DNA from: Puffinus mauretanicus
Lineage: Eukaryota; Chordata; Aves; Procellariiformes; Procellariidae
Assembly: GCA_023333565.1 (NCBI GenBank)
Contig: JAJKFH010000374.1
Span: forward strand, 3,844,001 to 3,908,000
Direction: 5' to 3'
DNA: 64,000 nt
The position numbers and the translations under genes were made by a program. Below are positions 11,870 to 24,507 of this stretch, piece after piece. The notes beneath the pieces were generated by a model. It was given only the letters and a program-made list of their open reading frames with translations. It searched no databases and was not told the DNA's origin. Each line of letters begins with the position of its first letter. The stretch's first letter is position 1.

Positions 11870-12477
11870 TGCATGGCATGTCCACGTCTGGTGACTCGCC
11901 CGTCCCCTCCTGGCCTCAATCTATTTTCCTCCATCTTCCCTTTAAACCACTAACAACATCTAAGCAAAACACATCAAATTCACTTGCTCCTCTCCCTCCC
12001 TCTTCTTCCGTCCCCCTTCACCCTCCATATGTTTGGGGTTAGAGGTTTTGGGGACATTTCTGTTTGGTTTTGAGTTTTTTGATTATTATGCAGTTTATTT
12101 GGTATTTTTATTTTTGATTGCATGCAAGTGTGAAATAGTTTTTTCTCTCTCTCCTTTTCCTCTCTTTCTCTCTCTTTCTCTCTTTTCTCCTGTCATCTTT
12201 CTGGGCTCCAGATACATTGGCATGACATGTCAAAGTGCAGTGTGTGCACGCTTTGTGTTTTCTTTCTTTCTTTCTCATCTCTGCTTCTCTCACACTTGTT
12301 GGTGTGTGGTTGATTTATTTTGATTTATCTTATTTTCATTTATATTTTGGTTATGAGTTAGTTTGTAATTTTTTTTTTTTTTTTTTTTGTGGTGGGTGTG
12401 TGTCTCTCTAGGTACATGGCATGCACATCCATAATGTATTGAAAGTGAGATCCCTCCCCCCCCTCCCCGAATGCATG
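11870..12477 (+). promoter_or_regulatory. RBFOX-type TGCATG motifs in SS2 downstream intron
   Basis: TGCATG occurs at 11870-11875 (followed at once by GCATG at 11876-11880), at 12119-12124 and at 12472-12477, with a further GGCATG at 12418-12423. RBFOX proteins bind UGCAUG and, from downstream introns, usually promote inclusion of the upstream exon. The sites lie about 0.7-1.3 kb from the SS2 donors, within the range reported for distal RBFOX sites. Motif presence is direct; activity is inferred. Confidence 0.45.
12139..12191 (+). promoter_or_regulatory. 53-nt uninterrupted CU-rich tract
   Basis: This is a C/T-only run made mostly of TCTCTCT and TTTCTC units, typical of PTBP1/PTBP2 binding tracts. 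It is followed 20 nt later by a CAG at 12209-12211, giving the appearance of an acceptor. The sequence after that AG has no frame-preserving donor nearby, so a decoy or silencer role is more likely than an exon. Confidence 0.4.
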
Positions 12478-12558
12478 ATTGTCAGTGTGCCGTGAGCAAA
12501 AGAAACATAAAAAATAAAAAATACCAACCTCGTCTTCATTAGTGTTTTTTTTTTTTTT

Positions 12559-12602
12559 ACTAACAACCATAACTAACTGTAATCATTAAAATAAATACTA
12601 AT
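12559..12602 (+). promoter_or_regulatory. Second ACTAAY motif group, upstream of LNS2 C-terminal exon
   Basis: ACTAAC at 12559-12564, ACTAAC at 12572-12577 and ACTAAT at 12597-12602 fall within 44 nt, directly after a T-rich run, and about 330-375 nt before the acceptor at 12932/12933. They flank the SS2 exon from the other side relative to the 10998-11096 group, so the alternative exon is bracketed by the same motif. Confidence 0.45.
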
Positions 12603-12932
12603 TAATCATAAAATCAGCTAATATGAGAAATCTCTTTCAAGGACAGTTCCATTTTCTGGCCTGAATAGATGGAAAGCATCTTGATGGGTAGACTGCCGGG
12701 ACAGCCTGACAGTGCTTATACACCAGAAAGGGGAGAAGCAGTTGCTGGAGCATTTCCATTGTGAGTGAAGCAGACCAGAAAATGGAGCTTGGCTGAACTA
12801 AAAAAATACATACCAAATCTCAACAAAATCCTTAATAAAACTGACATAAAAATATAGGGGAGGTAACTTGTTCTGCTCAGGATTGTAAGGTCATTGCTGG
12901 GATTTTCTTTGTCCGTTGTGTCCCTCGAACAG

Positions 12933-13094
12933 GTGACAATCTCTGTGGATGGCATCCTTACCACCACGGGCTACACGCAGGAGGACTACACCATGCTGGG
13001 CTCAGATGACTTCTTTTACGTGGGAGGGAGCCCTAGTACTGCTGATTTGCCTGGCTCTCCAGTAAGCAACAACTTCATGGGCTGCCTCAAAGAG
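12933..13094 (+). CDS. NRXN3: NRXN3 exon: C-terminal part of LNS2 domain
   Basis: This 162-nt exon (54 codons, phase 0 at both ends) has acceptor ctcgaacag|gtgaca and donor aaagag|gtaacg. It reads from [13 protein letters not shown] through [12 protein letters not shown] to NNFMGCLKE. It completes LNS2: the YVGG strand and the GC-L motif, whose cysteine takes part in the domain's terminal disulfide. Because it begins in phase 0 after NLRQ (or after the SS2 insert), all SS2 isoforms remain in frame. In neurexins the region following NRXN SS2 is almost invariant, so the paralogue is set by neighbouring exons rather than by this one. Confidence 0.97.
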
Positions 13095-16000
13095 GTAACG
13101 ATTTCAAATTAATTCTTGTTTCTCTGCTCTTTCCTGCCTTTCATTACACATTCAAAGTCTTTTCCTGATGCTGAATTTTACGCTGATACTGCAACAGCTC
13201 TGTAAGGATAAACTTGTCAGCTGGACAGAAGGCATCAGCCACAAAACTCATGAGCTTATGGTCAGAATCAGACTTCTAGTGCCTGGATTACACAAAAAAT
13301 ACCCATGGTAGTGGGAGAGGTGTCTTCTGTAAGCTGTTAATTGTCCAGAAGAACGCATTACAATCTTCTAGGCACTGAGGCAATAGCCACTAAAAAAAGA
13401 TAAATGGCCTTTGATTATTAAGCAGCATTTTTGGGTGAAAAAATCATAGTCAGAAGCTTATTTAGGATATTTTTTTAAGGTCCTGGATTCCACTTGGGAA
13501 CATAGTTAGTTGTCAGTTTTCCAGGAAGATACAGAGTTAGAATAAACCGGAAAAATGAAAGTTGAAGGTAGCATAAAATGTATGTGTAAATTATGTGAGG
13601 AGAATGCAGCATGAGGGTATAATGGGGATGTGGCAATAACGTGGCGTGCGGACTTGAAGTGTACTGTGTTGGTAAGTCCATGCAGCAGAGCTGCTGCATT
13701 GGTCAGGAATAGCTAGCTGGCTTCCAAAACTATGTTGTCTCATGCTGGCTGGCTGCCTTTGTCACGTAGTTAATCCACAACTTTGAGAAAATCCACACAT
13801 GGGTAATAGAGATTGGACTGCCTGGCTAGCAGCAGGAACCAGAATAGTGTTCCTTGGGGGAAAAAAAAAGGTAAAAAAAAAGATGAAGCCTCAGCCCAAA
13901 TCCGAAACTTGGTGCAGTTGTTCAGGTGATAAGCCCTGCAGTCAGCCTTTGTCTTCTTTCCTGTCTTTTCTAATAGAATTTGTGATGATCACTGTGATTA
14001 ATGGTGATACAGATATTGACATCTCCAAAATGCGTTATAGAAAGCTTACTGAAAAACAAGCTTAAGTTTTCTGTCAGTCAGCTTCCTAGCTAGCCTGGAA
14101 TAAGAGTTTCTCGCAAGAGTTTTCTCCCTAATGTTGGATTCTGTACTAGTACTGTTTTCACAGGGTGTGGCTGGGTGGGTGTAATTTTATTTGCAGCCTG
14201 GATGGTTGTCATAATATCCTCTTTGTATGAACATTTAATATGGGAGGGAAGGCGGAGATGAGTTATCATACAGGAGTCATGGAAACAGCGGTGCTGATCT
14301 AGATGTTGTTCTGTGGCTGTAACTGCCTGACAAGTTACCATCCTACTGATGCTCGACTCATGGTGTCAGGGTTGTATGTTATGTGCCAGTCCTTTGATAT
14401 GAGCAATAGCTGTCAGAGTCTGGAGCTGCTCTCCTGGCCGACCTCTGGATTAGTTAAGGGGATGCACATATGCTGGAAAAGAGCATGTGAGCATCTAACA
14501 TAGGAAATGAAACTGCCCTGCTGAATACAAACTGTCATACACAGATCAAATCCTTCTGTTTTCATCTATAGAGCCTTGGGCCTGATTTTCATAGGCATTG
14601 AGCATCCCAGTTTGATAAAAATCAAGAGGAGATACAGCTTCTTAGTGTCTCTTTAAATCAGGATCTTAATTTTATTTATGGATGCTATGAACATAACACT
14701 TAGCAGAGGCCATTTTTATGTGTGCTTTAAGTCAAGCCAATGGAGCAGAGAAAGCGGTGACAAGAAAATCTTCAGCAGCTTTATTATGTAATCATTTGTA
14801 TTCTATTATCTTGCACAATGTGCTAAGAGCTGCTTACATAGCTGTCCCAGGCTCATAATGCTCTATGAGAAGAAAAACCCAAGCAACCACTTAAGAATGA
14901 GAGGAAGAGGAAGAAAACAGATAATCAGAATGTGCTTTGTAATCTTCACTTGACTAGGCAGTGACAGGAGATGTGTATAACACATCTGTACAGCTGACTG
15001 TACTTAAAGACAGGCTGGTGCTGGCTGGGTTTGAGCTATAGTCTGCTTAATAGCGACCTGCTCTTACTAGTGGTCCAGTAATGCTTTCAGCTGCAGTGAA
15101 AATGTGCCCACAATGTACCTTGCCTGGCCTCTGAGGACGAATCCAGTATACGCTATTGACTAAACATAAGTGTAGTGCAGGGCTGTCAGGGAAGGCACCT
15201 GGAAATGGGATGAATGGAGAAATGTAATATTTCAAAAGGAAAGCCATGTAACTAATTAGCACTTTGCATTTCCATTCTGTCATTCCTCCAGACCCCTTAG
15301 GCCGCAGGATGAGTTACTGCAGGTATCGCTAGGAAGTGAAGCTGACCGTTCCAGAACTGGTTACTTACAAGGGAACTTTACTTGGCTGTCTGCATAGCAT
15401 GGCAGTGTATTTCATAAATCAATCCCTATAGGTTATGTTTTAAATTTTTTTTCTCTGTGGCCAGGAAGGATGCTTAGTGTTTCATCAGCCAGTAGTGGAG
15501 GAGCTTGAGCTTTTAAGAAAAATATTCTAAGCTGAGAAAGTTAGACAAAGGGGTAGGATAGACTGTAATAGCAAATATTGTTCCTTTCAGTTTATGCTTT
15601 CTGGTAGAGCAATGCTCTTTTTTCCTACCAAAATCCTAGCTATGTAATTGCCTGTTCCCAGAGACATAGCACATCCCGAGTGGATTGCACTGCTGTTTGT
15701 AATGGTGAAGAGCATCCAGCCAAGTCCTGCACTGATCTCTTGAAGGTGTTAAAGCAGAATGGTCTATTCCTGCTCCTCTGCATTCATTGAAGTCTTCCCC
15801 TAGGGATGTCTCACTTTCCTGGGAATGCAAAGGGATTGGTGCAGGCTTTGGGGTGAAACTTTCAGCCTTCCCCCTGTAATTTCTCTTATTTCATCTGGAC
15901 TGCATCAGCCTCACAGTACAGCAACCAAACTGCTCACATGGAAGCTAAGAGGGCTCCCTGAGTGGAGCATTGCCTTCCCACTTCCTCTGAGATTACATGC

Positions 16001-19000
16001 AGATGCTGAAGTGCAATGGGACAGAGTGCCTAATGACCCTCTCTGCCCCTTTGCAGCTGGGAAGGACTTCTCCACTCAGCTGGGGTTGGTGGTAGGAGGA
16101 GGGACAGCTCTGGCAGGGTAGACCCTTCATGTGGTCAGAGTCTAAGCCTTGACTAGGAGGAATTGGAGTGCGTAAGAGCGCGTTCCTGGCAAGGAACTAA
16201 GGGTCTCAGGGCTCCTCTGCTGCAGTGGTGAAGGTAACCATGTTTTCTTTGAATTGTCTGAGCTAATGTTTCCTCCTTTCACCACAGAATAGATTCTCCT
16301 GCCTCTTCTTTTCCTTGTGGCTACAGGTTCTGGTTGAAGATATTCCACTAAGTTGCTAGCAGTAATATACCTAAATCATAAATCCAAGTACTGAATGTGT
16401 AGTTTAGGTTGTTTTTTTTTTCCTCCATTTTCATCAGAATTGAAGATGTCCCAATGTCTGGTAGCACTGTTTAGTTTACATTTCTCCCTAGACACCCTGA
16501 CAGTGTTGCAGTATACCTGACACTGTAATGAGGGAGCAAGATTGGAAAATAGAAGGAACTTTTTCCATGAAAATTTTAAAAGGCAGAATATGCAAATAGG
16601 GCAGTACACAGGCATCAAACATGGACATTGCATTGTATTTGCATAAAATCTAAGGCTTTCTGGATATTCAGTCTTAAGATAAACTGTCCTAGAGGAACTC
16701 TGGGGGGAAGCTGGTGTATTTCCTATCATGGGGGAAACCAGATATAGAGATGGGATAGGAGGAGGTACAGAAGCACACCTGAGGCAAATGAGCAGAAATG
16801 TTTTTTAATGGGTGTCAGGGAAGGAGTGACAGTGCTTTAAGAGTCAGTGAATGGATAAACAGGGAGAAGCACTGCCTGAAGGTGGAAAGGGAAAAGGATC
16901 TGTTAATAGTTTTTACAGACACCTGTATGGCCAGAAGGAGGTAGGACAAGAAAGGTAATGACAAGCAGCTATGTTTTGCTTGTACTAGAGAGTCTCAGGG
17001 AGGAGGTTCCAGTAATCAGGGATGGAGATGGAGAGTGGTTGGGTGGGAAATTTAGCTGTGTAGGCAAAGAGGGAAAACTGGATTTCAATCTCCGATCGCT
17101 AGGGAAAGGACAGAATTGGAATATTTCCTAGGCTCTATTAGGGAGCCAGCCATTCAGATTCAATTTACTTGGAGCAGTACTTAGATGATACAGATGGAGG
17201 TGCTTTAGAAGAGCCTAAGGTAGTCCCTAGAGAATGGATGTGCATGAGAGAATTTATGAAATCTTCACATTTTTCTATCAATGCTTTATTAAAATCTCAA
17301 TTCTGAAAAATGTTGAATGGTACTAGCAGCTTGATGGAAGCAGTGAGGTTTGCATATGGGTGGAATATGGCAGAAATTATTGCAGGGTCAGGCACCATCT
17401 GGCCGTGATGGGAGAAAGCTGTGAAAGCTTAGATCATTTCTGTCTGTAATTTAACTGCTAGGAGTCAGATTTCCAAATGGTTCATGAGTGTGCCCAGTTG
17501 CTGTATGTACATCTTGGATGCTATCTGCAAGCCAGGTCTTTTTCAGACCTATTTGCATGTGTAATGATGATGTGATTTCTGGTTGGGGATGAGTTTTTCT
17601 GGTTGGAGTGTCACACAGGGGAAGAGGCTGAAGGTGCAGATAGAAGAAGGCCTAAAACAAGAAGGCAGAGAAAAACAGCCCGAGTGTGAAGAGGGCAGAT
17701 GGAGGAAGCTGCAGTTGTAAGAGTCCCTCCCTAACAGGGAGACCAGATAGCCCAAAAGCTTTTGGGTGCCCAAGATCCCCTTCCACAGCAGTGATTGAAC
17801 AGAGCCCCAGGAATGCATAAGTGGAGAGTCAGGAATCAACAGTGTGGGGAATTTCACTGATGCGCTGCGGAGGAGGAAGTTACCACAAGAATGGCACTAA
17901 TTGCCTGCACATGTTGGTCTGACATGCTGCTCCAGCTGCTCTATTGTGTTTGAACCAGTCTGTTTCCTATCTGTACTACTTAGTGAATTTAATATTTGAA
18001 AAAAAAAGGGAGGGGCTAGTGGCACTGCATAGAAGCAGACAAATCATGGCCAAAGGCTGAATATGTCTTGTTCTTAATCTTGGTCTCCCGTTACTATTCT
18101 CTGCGAAAGCATCCCAAATAGCCCTGATGATGATGACCCTGATTCCTAAACTTCCAGATGCAGAAGCCTGTAAAGTTTTTGGTTGCCCCTCACCCTTAAA
18201 TTTCCAATTGCATTACCTACTGATGGGTGGTGGATCAACCTCCTGCTGCAGCTCTAGGCTTTGTGTATTGAGAGTCAAGAATGTCTGTGCATTTTCTCTG
18301 TGAATCTGCAGAGCATCCAGCACAAGGCCTTCATCATGTTTTTGATTGCCCTTGTTGTAGAAACATAACAACACAGTGGCTTGGGAGATACAACAGGGGA
18401 GATGTCGGCCAACATTTTGAACAGCTCCTGCTGAAATTCATGAGGGTAATAAGAAAAAACATATTTCTGGAAAGATATAATTTGGAGGTGGGAACGGAGG
18501 CACTTGCTAACTGAGAGCAATATGATAAAAGGCAAGATGCTGAAAGAATCCTGAATAGACCAATAGATGGGGAGGGGGAAGATGATAGTGTTTTCTCATC
18601 AAGTAATACTTATAAGCTTAGTTCCTGGGCTGGTTTGCATTTGGTATTTCTATATTAGCTCAGAGTCAGAAGGTGTATATGGATGGGCAATAGAACATTT
18701 CCCAGGCTGCCTGCTGGCTGCCAACACATGTTGGATGCTTGGGCATGAATCCTGCAAGACTTCGTGGTACACAGTGAAGAATACCTTGTGCTTTCTGGTA
18801 TGAGTGTGGGACATGGCATGAAGCCAAGGTGAGCAAGAGGCTCTCTGAACTGAGCATCTGAAAGCTGAAGCACCTTGCCCATCTATCTCTGGGCTTTCTG
18901 ACAGTACTGAAAAAAACCCAATGTTTTGAGGAGGATTGTTTTTAAACAAATGTTTTTATCTTACTAGAGGAACTTCTGTTGCCTTGCCAGACCTCTGCTG

Positions 19001-20046
19001 TGCTGCCAGAAGGAGTGGCATTGTGCCTCCCTTGTGTTGCTTGCCTATATGTTTACATGCGCACACCATCCTATAACCGTAAAAGATTAGATCACACCAG
19101 CCTCTTTTCTTGGGAATAACTACCAGAGTGAAATTTACCCTACGCACGACTAGGAGAAAATCTATAATACCACTTATGTCAAACCAAGCATAAGTAAAGT
19201 AAGTCTTCTGTGGTTCATGGTACCAATACTAATATTTAGCAGAGTGATGAATGTCAGCCTCTCTGGAGAAGGCACTTGATTCAGTTGATTTTGCTAGTGG
19301 CTTTTTTAGGGAATCATTTAGCAAGGATGTTCTGTGAATGAAAGGCAAGGCAAGTCCTTCCAACACGGAAAGTCTACGCCCATACCGTGAGCCATGGAGA
19401 AAAGAAGAGAGAGGATGCAGATTTCTAAGCAGTGTCTATGAGTCATGGGAGATGAAAGGTCAGAGGTGAGCTTTTGTGATGCAGGTGGAGCATGCAGAGA
19501 GGAAAGCATCCTGTGGTACGGTAACACAATGTCAATATTTTACAATTAATTCATCTGAAGGAGTTTAGGCGTAGAGGAACAAACAACCTAGCAGTCCCTG
19601 TAGCCTCTGAGCTTGTTCCTATTTGATACTCTTTTGAGTGAATTCCCTTAACTTTCCCCACTTCCTAAACACAAAGAAAGTAGAATATCCCGTACTGAGA
19701 GCTCCCAGGAGAAACTCGGATCAGAATGTCCCAGTCAGTTTGACATGACAAATTAATATCTTTGGTTTTGGAGTATATTTGCGTAGTGTCTAATGTTTTT
19801 TTTAAAATCATGATTCTTGTAAATGACAAGGATCTCACACAGAAAATCCAATGGTACAGAGTTTGATGCACTGTGACCCTATACTTAGTAAATACATGTA
19901 CTAAAAGTCTAATTCATAATGATGAATAATATTAGCTCATAGGACCCTTTGTCTGAAGAGTTCAGTAGGTGGCTTTCCAAAGTAGCCTCAGGATTTTGGC
20001 TTCTTTCAAACCTTCAGCTAAAATACAGTACCAAAGGGAGTAAATG
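13095..20046 (+). other. NRXN3: First part of the 33.9-kb NRXN3 intron
   Basis: The intron starts gtaacg at 13095 and runs to 47025. In this 7-kb part I recognised no exon, no RNA gene and no clear mobile element. Open frames are short and have no family resemblance. The sequence is AT-leaning, single-copy-like intron with occasional A or T runs (for example 13861-13880, 18000-18008). Confidence 0.7.
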
Positions 20047-20145
20047 TCATTATCCTCTTCCTTCAAATGATGCAACTGAGGCACAGATGTGATGTGACTT
20101 GGTCAACATCATACAGCCTGCCACTGGATATAGCAATAGATAATG
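20047..20145 (-). repeat. MIR-like SINE relic
   Basis: The blocks 'cattatcctcttccttcaaa', 'aactgaggcacagatgt', 'gtgacttggtcaacatcat' and 'acagcctgccactgg' follow the reverse complement of the MIR core in the right order (attatccc..., aactgaggcacag, acttgcccaaggtcaca, cagctagtaagtgg). This is the clearest MIR-like match in the window. Confidence 0.7.
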
Positions 20146-23100
20146 AGGGACGTCCTATCTATCTCTCCATCTCTTTTTGTTGCTCTTCCTCCTGGCAGGG
20201 AGAGCCTATGTCTTCAGTACAGTGTAAGAGTCACAACTGACTGATGTTCTTACTGGAGAATACTAGATGTTCCTGGAATTACTGCAACCTTGTTTCTCTG
20301 GGGAATTTTCTTCTTTACCAGTAATATTTACCAATTTCTTCTTGTTATATCCTTGAGTTTTTTAATACATTCCTATTAAGCTGACAAGGGGATGAGTGTG
20401 AAAAACAAACTTCGGAAGATTGCACAGGGCATATATAGGTTATGTCAAAAGTGTATCTTAACTTGCCAGCTGAACTGTTGCTGATGGGTATGAAATGCCC
20501 CTCTACTTTCTCTTAAGAGTCAGCTCAGGTGAGGAAATGAAGGAAAAATCCAGAACAGACTCTACTCCCAAGCAATTGAAGTAGCTGAAGTTGAGGCTGG
20601 GGAGTGTTCAAATGAAGATCAGTCCTGGACAAACAGTTGGTGTTGCGGCTCATTTTTGAACGTGAGCAAGGTCTGATGGGCGTTTCTCTGCTTTGTGCTG
20701 TTTCTGTTGGATTTCAGTCCAAGATATTAGGAATTGCATCATAAGTGCAGTGTATCTTAGGAGATTTCTTCCATGTCTGACCAGAATAGGAAATGATCTT
20801 CCAGTTATGGATCCAGCCAGTATTATACTCTAGCTGTGCTTTCAGGTAGGCTATGGTCATTCTATCATGGTGTGCAGGGGCTGCACCTAGATTTTTAGAG
20901 CTTTAATTAGAAGGGGTTTTTTGGCTGTAGTAGCTTATTTCCTGCTTGACAAGTGTCATCTCTTTGGGAGCAGCAGTCGCTATATAAATCTTGACTGACT
21001 CTGAAGGTTAGACTATTGCTATGAAATGTGCATGTGTATTGTGAGTGATGGGGAAAGACTGAGATGCTGCTACCCACCACAAAAAGCCAGGCTGCTGCAG
21101 CTGCCAACAAGGGAGGCAAGAACGGATAATGAGGTTTGAATGTTGAACGGGTGGGCTGGATGACTCCTCCCAGGTCCACCACTCCTCTGCAGCAGTGAGC
21201 CAGCTAGCTGTCAAGTGCGAGCAGGACAGGAGGAGGCAAGCAACTAATGGGCAGCATTTGTTACTTGAACTGCATGGAAAAGGCAGCGGGCTTGATATGA
21301 TACAACCAGATTTTGTATTGTCTCTGATTTTCTTTCTGTTCTAATTCTTTGTCATTGCTGTGCTCTGGCTTTGGTCTACTCCTGTTGATGTTGCCTGTTG
21401 CACTGAATATCTGTGCTTTGGGACTGTTTTCTCTCCCTCCTTCCTTCAAACTGCACAGACAGAATTCATTTAGTTCACAATTAACACTGGATGTATCCAG
21501 ATTCCTAAGCAATTCAATAGGAATAATAGGTATATGGAAAGATGCAATTTAAGCTCTGAATTGCTTATCACAAGGTTTTATACTCTTTGAGCTACAGTTC
21601 CGTAAGTGGAGGTGTTAGAAATGGTAATATTAGAGCTCAAAGATGAGTTAGGGTCTGCCCGCCCCCTCCCCGTTCTTGTAGCTATCTAGACATAGATGTA
21701 GTAGCACAATGAGATGAATGGTGTTTATTTTAACAGGTCGTAGGGGAACATCAGGAGGATTGCTGTATTGCATACAAAAATGCTCCTACTTCCTAAACAC
21801 AAATCTTAGCACTTGAGCACTTAACACTTCAGGGAGAGCATCAGTTATCTGTGAGCTACATGGGGCTGGTAACACACAACTGAACAGTAACAACTGCATC
21901 CAGGAAAGCGGTGATGTGTAGTGTGCGAGTCGCCAAGCTCCTCTGGCCAGAGTGGACGTGACTGAGAGGTGGTGTCTCAGTTCTAGCATCCCGAGAGGTA
22001 GCTGTGAGTGATGCCAGCAAAGCTTTCTTACTGTATCAGTGTTAGCAAGCAGAGGGAACACAGAGGTTTGGGAATTGTGGCAGAGATGAAAAATGGCATT
22101 TAGAAATGGGGCTTTAGAATGGCATAATCATTCCTGTTAAATCTGTGCCTTTCTTTCCGATTATTAGCCATTTTAAGTGGAATGGGTTTTGCATCTAGAA
22201 CAAGTCTCTGAACAGATGATTAATGGTTTTATCTGTAATAACTTTACATTTTATAGAACCCTGCTAGGAGTCCGCATCTGGTGAGCCAAGCTATTTAAAG
22301 CTGTGTTAATTCTGTTAATTGCTCTACGTCTATTTGGATTGCTGGCACCTGCGGGCTTTAGGATAATGTAGCGGGGGTATATTCTCTCCCTCTTTCTAGC
22401 TGAGAAAAATGCAGAGGACCATTTCCTCATCTAGGAACAGCAACCTTGGCAGAACAACCTGGCTGGATTGGTTGTCCTTGAGATTTCCCTCTTTTACTAC
22501 AGCTGAATGCAGTGAGACACCAGCCAGAGGCAAGATGTTCCCTTGACTGGGGCAGGAGGTAGGCAGACAATCTGCTTTTGCATGCACTTGCCATCATCAG
22601 GCAGTAGCAGCAACAGGGAATGAAGCCAGCGATTTTTAGAAGGCTGATCAGGTCCATCCCATTCTGATCCTGCTTCTCAGCTGCCTTCCAGTGTTTGTTT
22701 TCCAGTTTGGTTTTGGTTGTGAAGTGCTCCAGTAGGTTTCAAGCCCTGAACAGATGTGAAGATAAGTATGCTGATGCTTCCTGAACTTTTGCCAGAGAAA
22801 AGATCTGGCAGTGGAATTCAGAACATTTGAGGTGACTAAAACATTGCTGTGAAATGCTAGGAGGGCAGCACAGTTGTTTTCATGTTTGCAGCTGGATTGG
22901 ACAAACCACTGGAACAATCTGGACTAGGCTCTGATGACCAGTCTCTTTTTTCCAGTCTTTTGCTCTTGTACCTCTGGGAAGATTCTCGCATGGGCAGCAA
23001 AATGGGGAAGCACAGGGTTCCACTCGCATTGTTAACTGCTGACTTAAAAGTGCAGCAGATCCTGAAAGGGTTGGCACTTGGAGGCTTTTAGCTAATATGA

Positions 23101-24507
23101 GCTCAGTATGGCTGTTGTCTGAGTGGGTAGGAGAAGAGATGGCTGTTCTGGTTCATGTAGGTGCCAGGTCTCTGTCAGACCTCTGATATGGGTTTCAGTC
23201 TACGCTTCAACTTTGGCCATGCTAGGACATCTTCCCAGACGATTAATTAAGAAGATCTGTTCACACTCTGTAACTTGTTTTATGGCTGTCTTCAAAACCG
23301 CAGTTTTTCTTGAGGAGACCAGTGAGACGCTAGGGTGAAATCTGTCTTCCTCATACTGATGGTGTGACCACAGGTGGGTTTCTGCAGCTGCCCTATAACC
23401 CTTTATGGCCACTGACTAAATGGGATGTTGGCTGTAGCCTCCCAAAGGAGGTTCCTACCCAAAGGAGGGGCTGTCACATCACCCATCTCGAAGGTGTAAA
23501 GAACTGTAAAGAAAACCACCTGTAGCACAGGGGAAAGCTTTCTCAAGAGTTTGACAAACCATGATCCTTGTGACTTGTCACTCCTAAAGGACAAGACTGC
23601 TCTGTTTGTCATCTCTCTCAAGTAGAAGCTGTTACTGGGGATGTCCAGTTCATTTATTCTATCCAGGTAATGGTTAAACAATCAATTGCAATATTAAAAT
23701 TGGTTACAAAGCAAAGCTCAAGAAAAGTATATACTGTTCTCATATCTAAGAATGGGTTCTTCCTCTGCAGCTTCATTGTTCAGCTAACCAGGCAAGCTAT
23801 CAGCTGAGCACTTTCCTCCATTTCCCTGGTTTATATTCCAGGGCTGATTTGTCCTGAAGTTGCCTTCATCTGAGATAACAAGAACACTGAATGCCTCCAT
23901 TCTCCTTTATCCGAGCGTGGTGTGCCTGCCTCTCTCTCCTTGTCTGAGCTTGCTTTCTATTATTCATGACTGCACACTAGGACATCACATAGAAATGCAG
24001 CATTGTCACTTCCTCTTTCTTCTCCATTTTTTTTCTTAATATGTATTTCTAGTATGTACTCTTAATTAGCATATGCTTAGCTCTTCTGGCTTCAGGCTAG
24101 TTTTCCTGTTTACAACCTCTGTGACACATTTTGTTAGAACTTCACAAATCATATATCACAGGAGAAATTAATTATGCATGTAACTTATTAGGTTAATAAC
24201 TTTCATCTCATTGTGAGCTTCACATAAAGTCTATACATTACGCATTAATAATTCAAATGACAGCTTTGACATTGAGTGCGTTTTCTAAATCACTTCTTCT
24301 ATCCCTTCTTAGGAGTTTTGGGTCTGTGTGGAAACCACAGCTGGTTTCTAAAAAGTTGATTTCAGCTCTGTTTCCCCATTCCTCCTGGAGGCTGGATTTG
24401 CCAGTGCATCCAGCAGAGGAGGGCAAATAAGTGTTGGTGTCCCCTTTGGTTTTGCAACTGGAGGTTATGGGAAAGACTTGGTTTGTACGAGGACACCTTT
24501 TGGTAAG
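20146..24507 (+). other. NRXN3: NRXN3 intron segment
   Basis: I see no recognisable exon, RNA gene or mobile element here. Two AT-rich stretches with many TAAT/ATTA cores (about 22190-22340 and 24100-24270) resemble conserved non-coding DNA but cannot be judged without comparison to other genomes. Confidence 0.6.

Larger units (their letters stand above)
11195..12932 (+). other. NRXN3: NRXN3 intron between SS2 micro-exon and LNS2 C-terminal exon; pyrimidine- and motif-rich
   Basis: This 1.74-kb intron is strikingly pyrimidine-rich on the sense strand over roughly 11200-12560. Unbroken C/T runs occur at 11331-11380 (50 nt), 11744-11778 (35 nt) and 12139-12191 (53 nt), and T20 at 12369-12388. 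Between the runs lie ACTAAY motifs (11406, 11949, 12559, 12572, 12597) and TGCATG motifs (11870, 12119, 12472). No transposon was recognised. The composition suggests dense binding by PTBP-type, STAR and RBFOX proteins, but function is inferred from motifs only. The intron ends tccctcgaacag. Confidence 0.8.

Noticed and set aside
11616..11894. Open frames of 83-89 codons on both strands (Arg/Glu-rich on -, Ser/Pro/Phe-rich on +).
   Set aside because: They are translations of C/T-rich intron sequence and carry low-complexity composition only.
12212..12239. Possible extra micro-exon after the 53-nt pyrimidine run (tttctgggctccag, then atacattggc...).
   Set aside because: The acceptor looks good, but the nearest GT sites give 23- or 28-nt exons that break the frame, and the peptide matches no neurexin insert. 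More likely a decoy acceptor.
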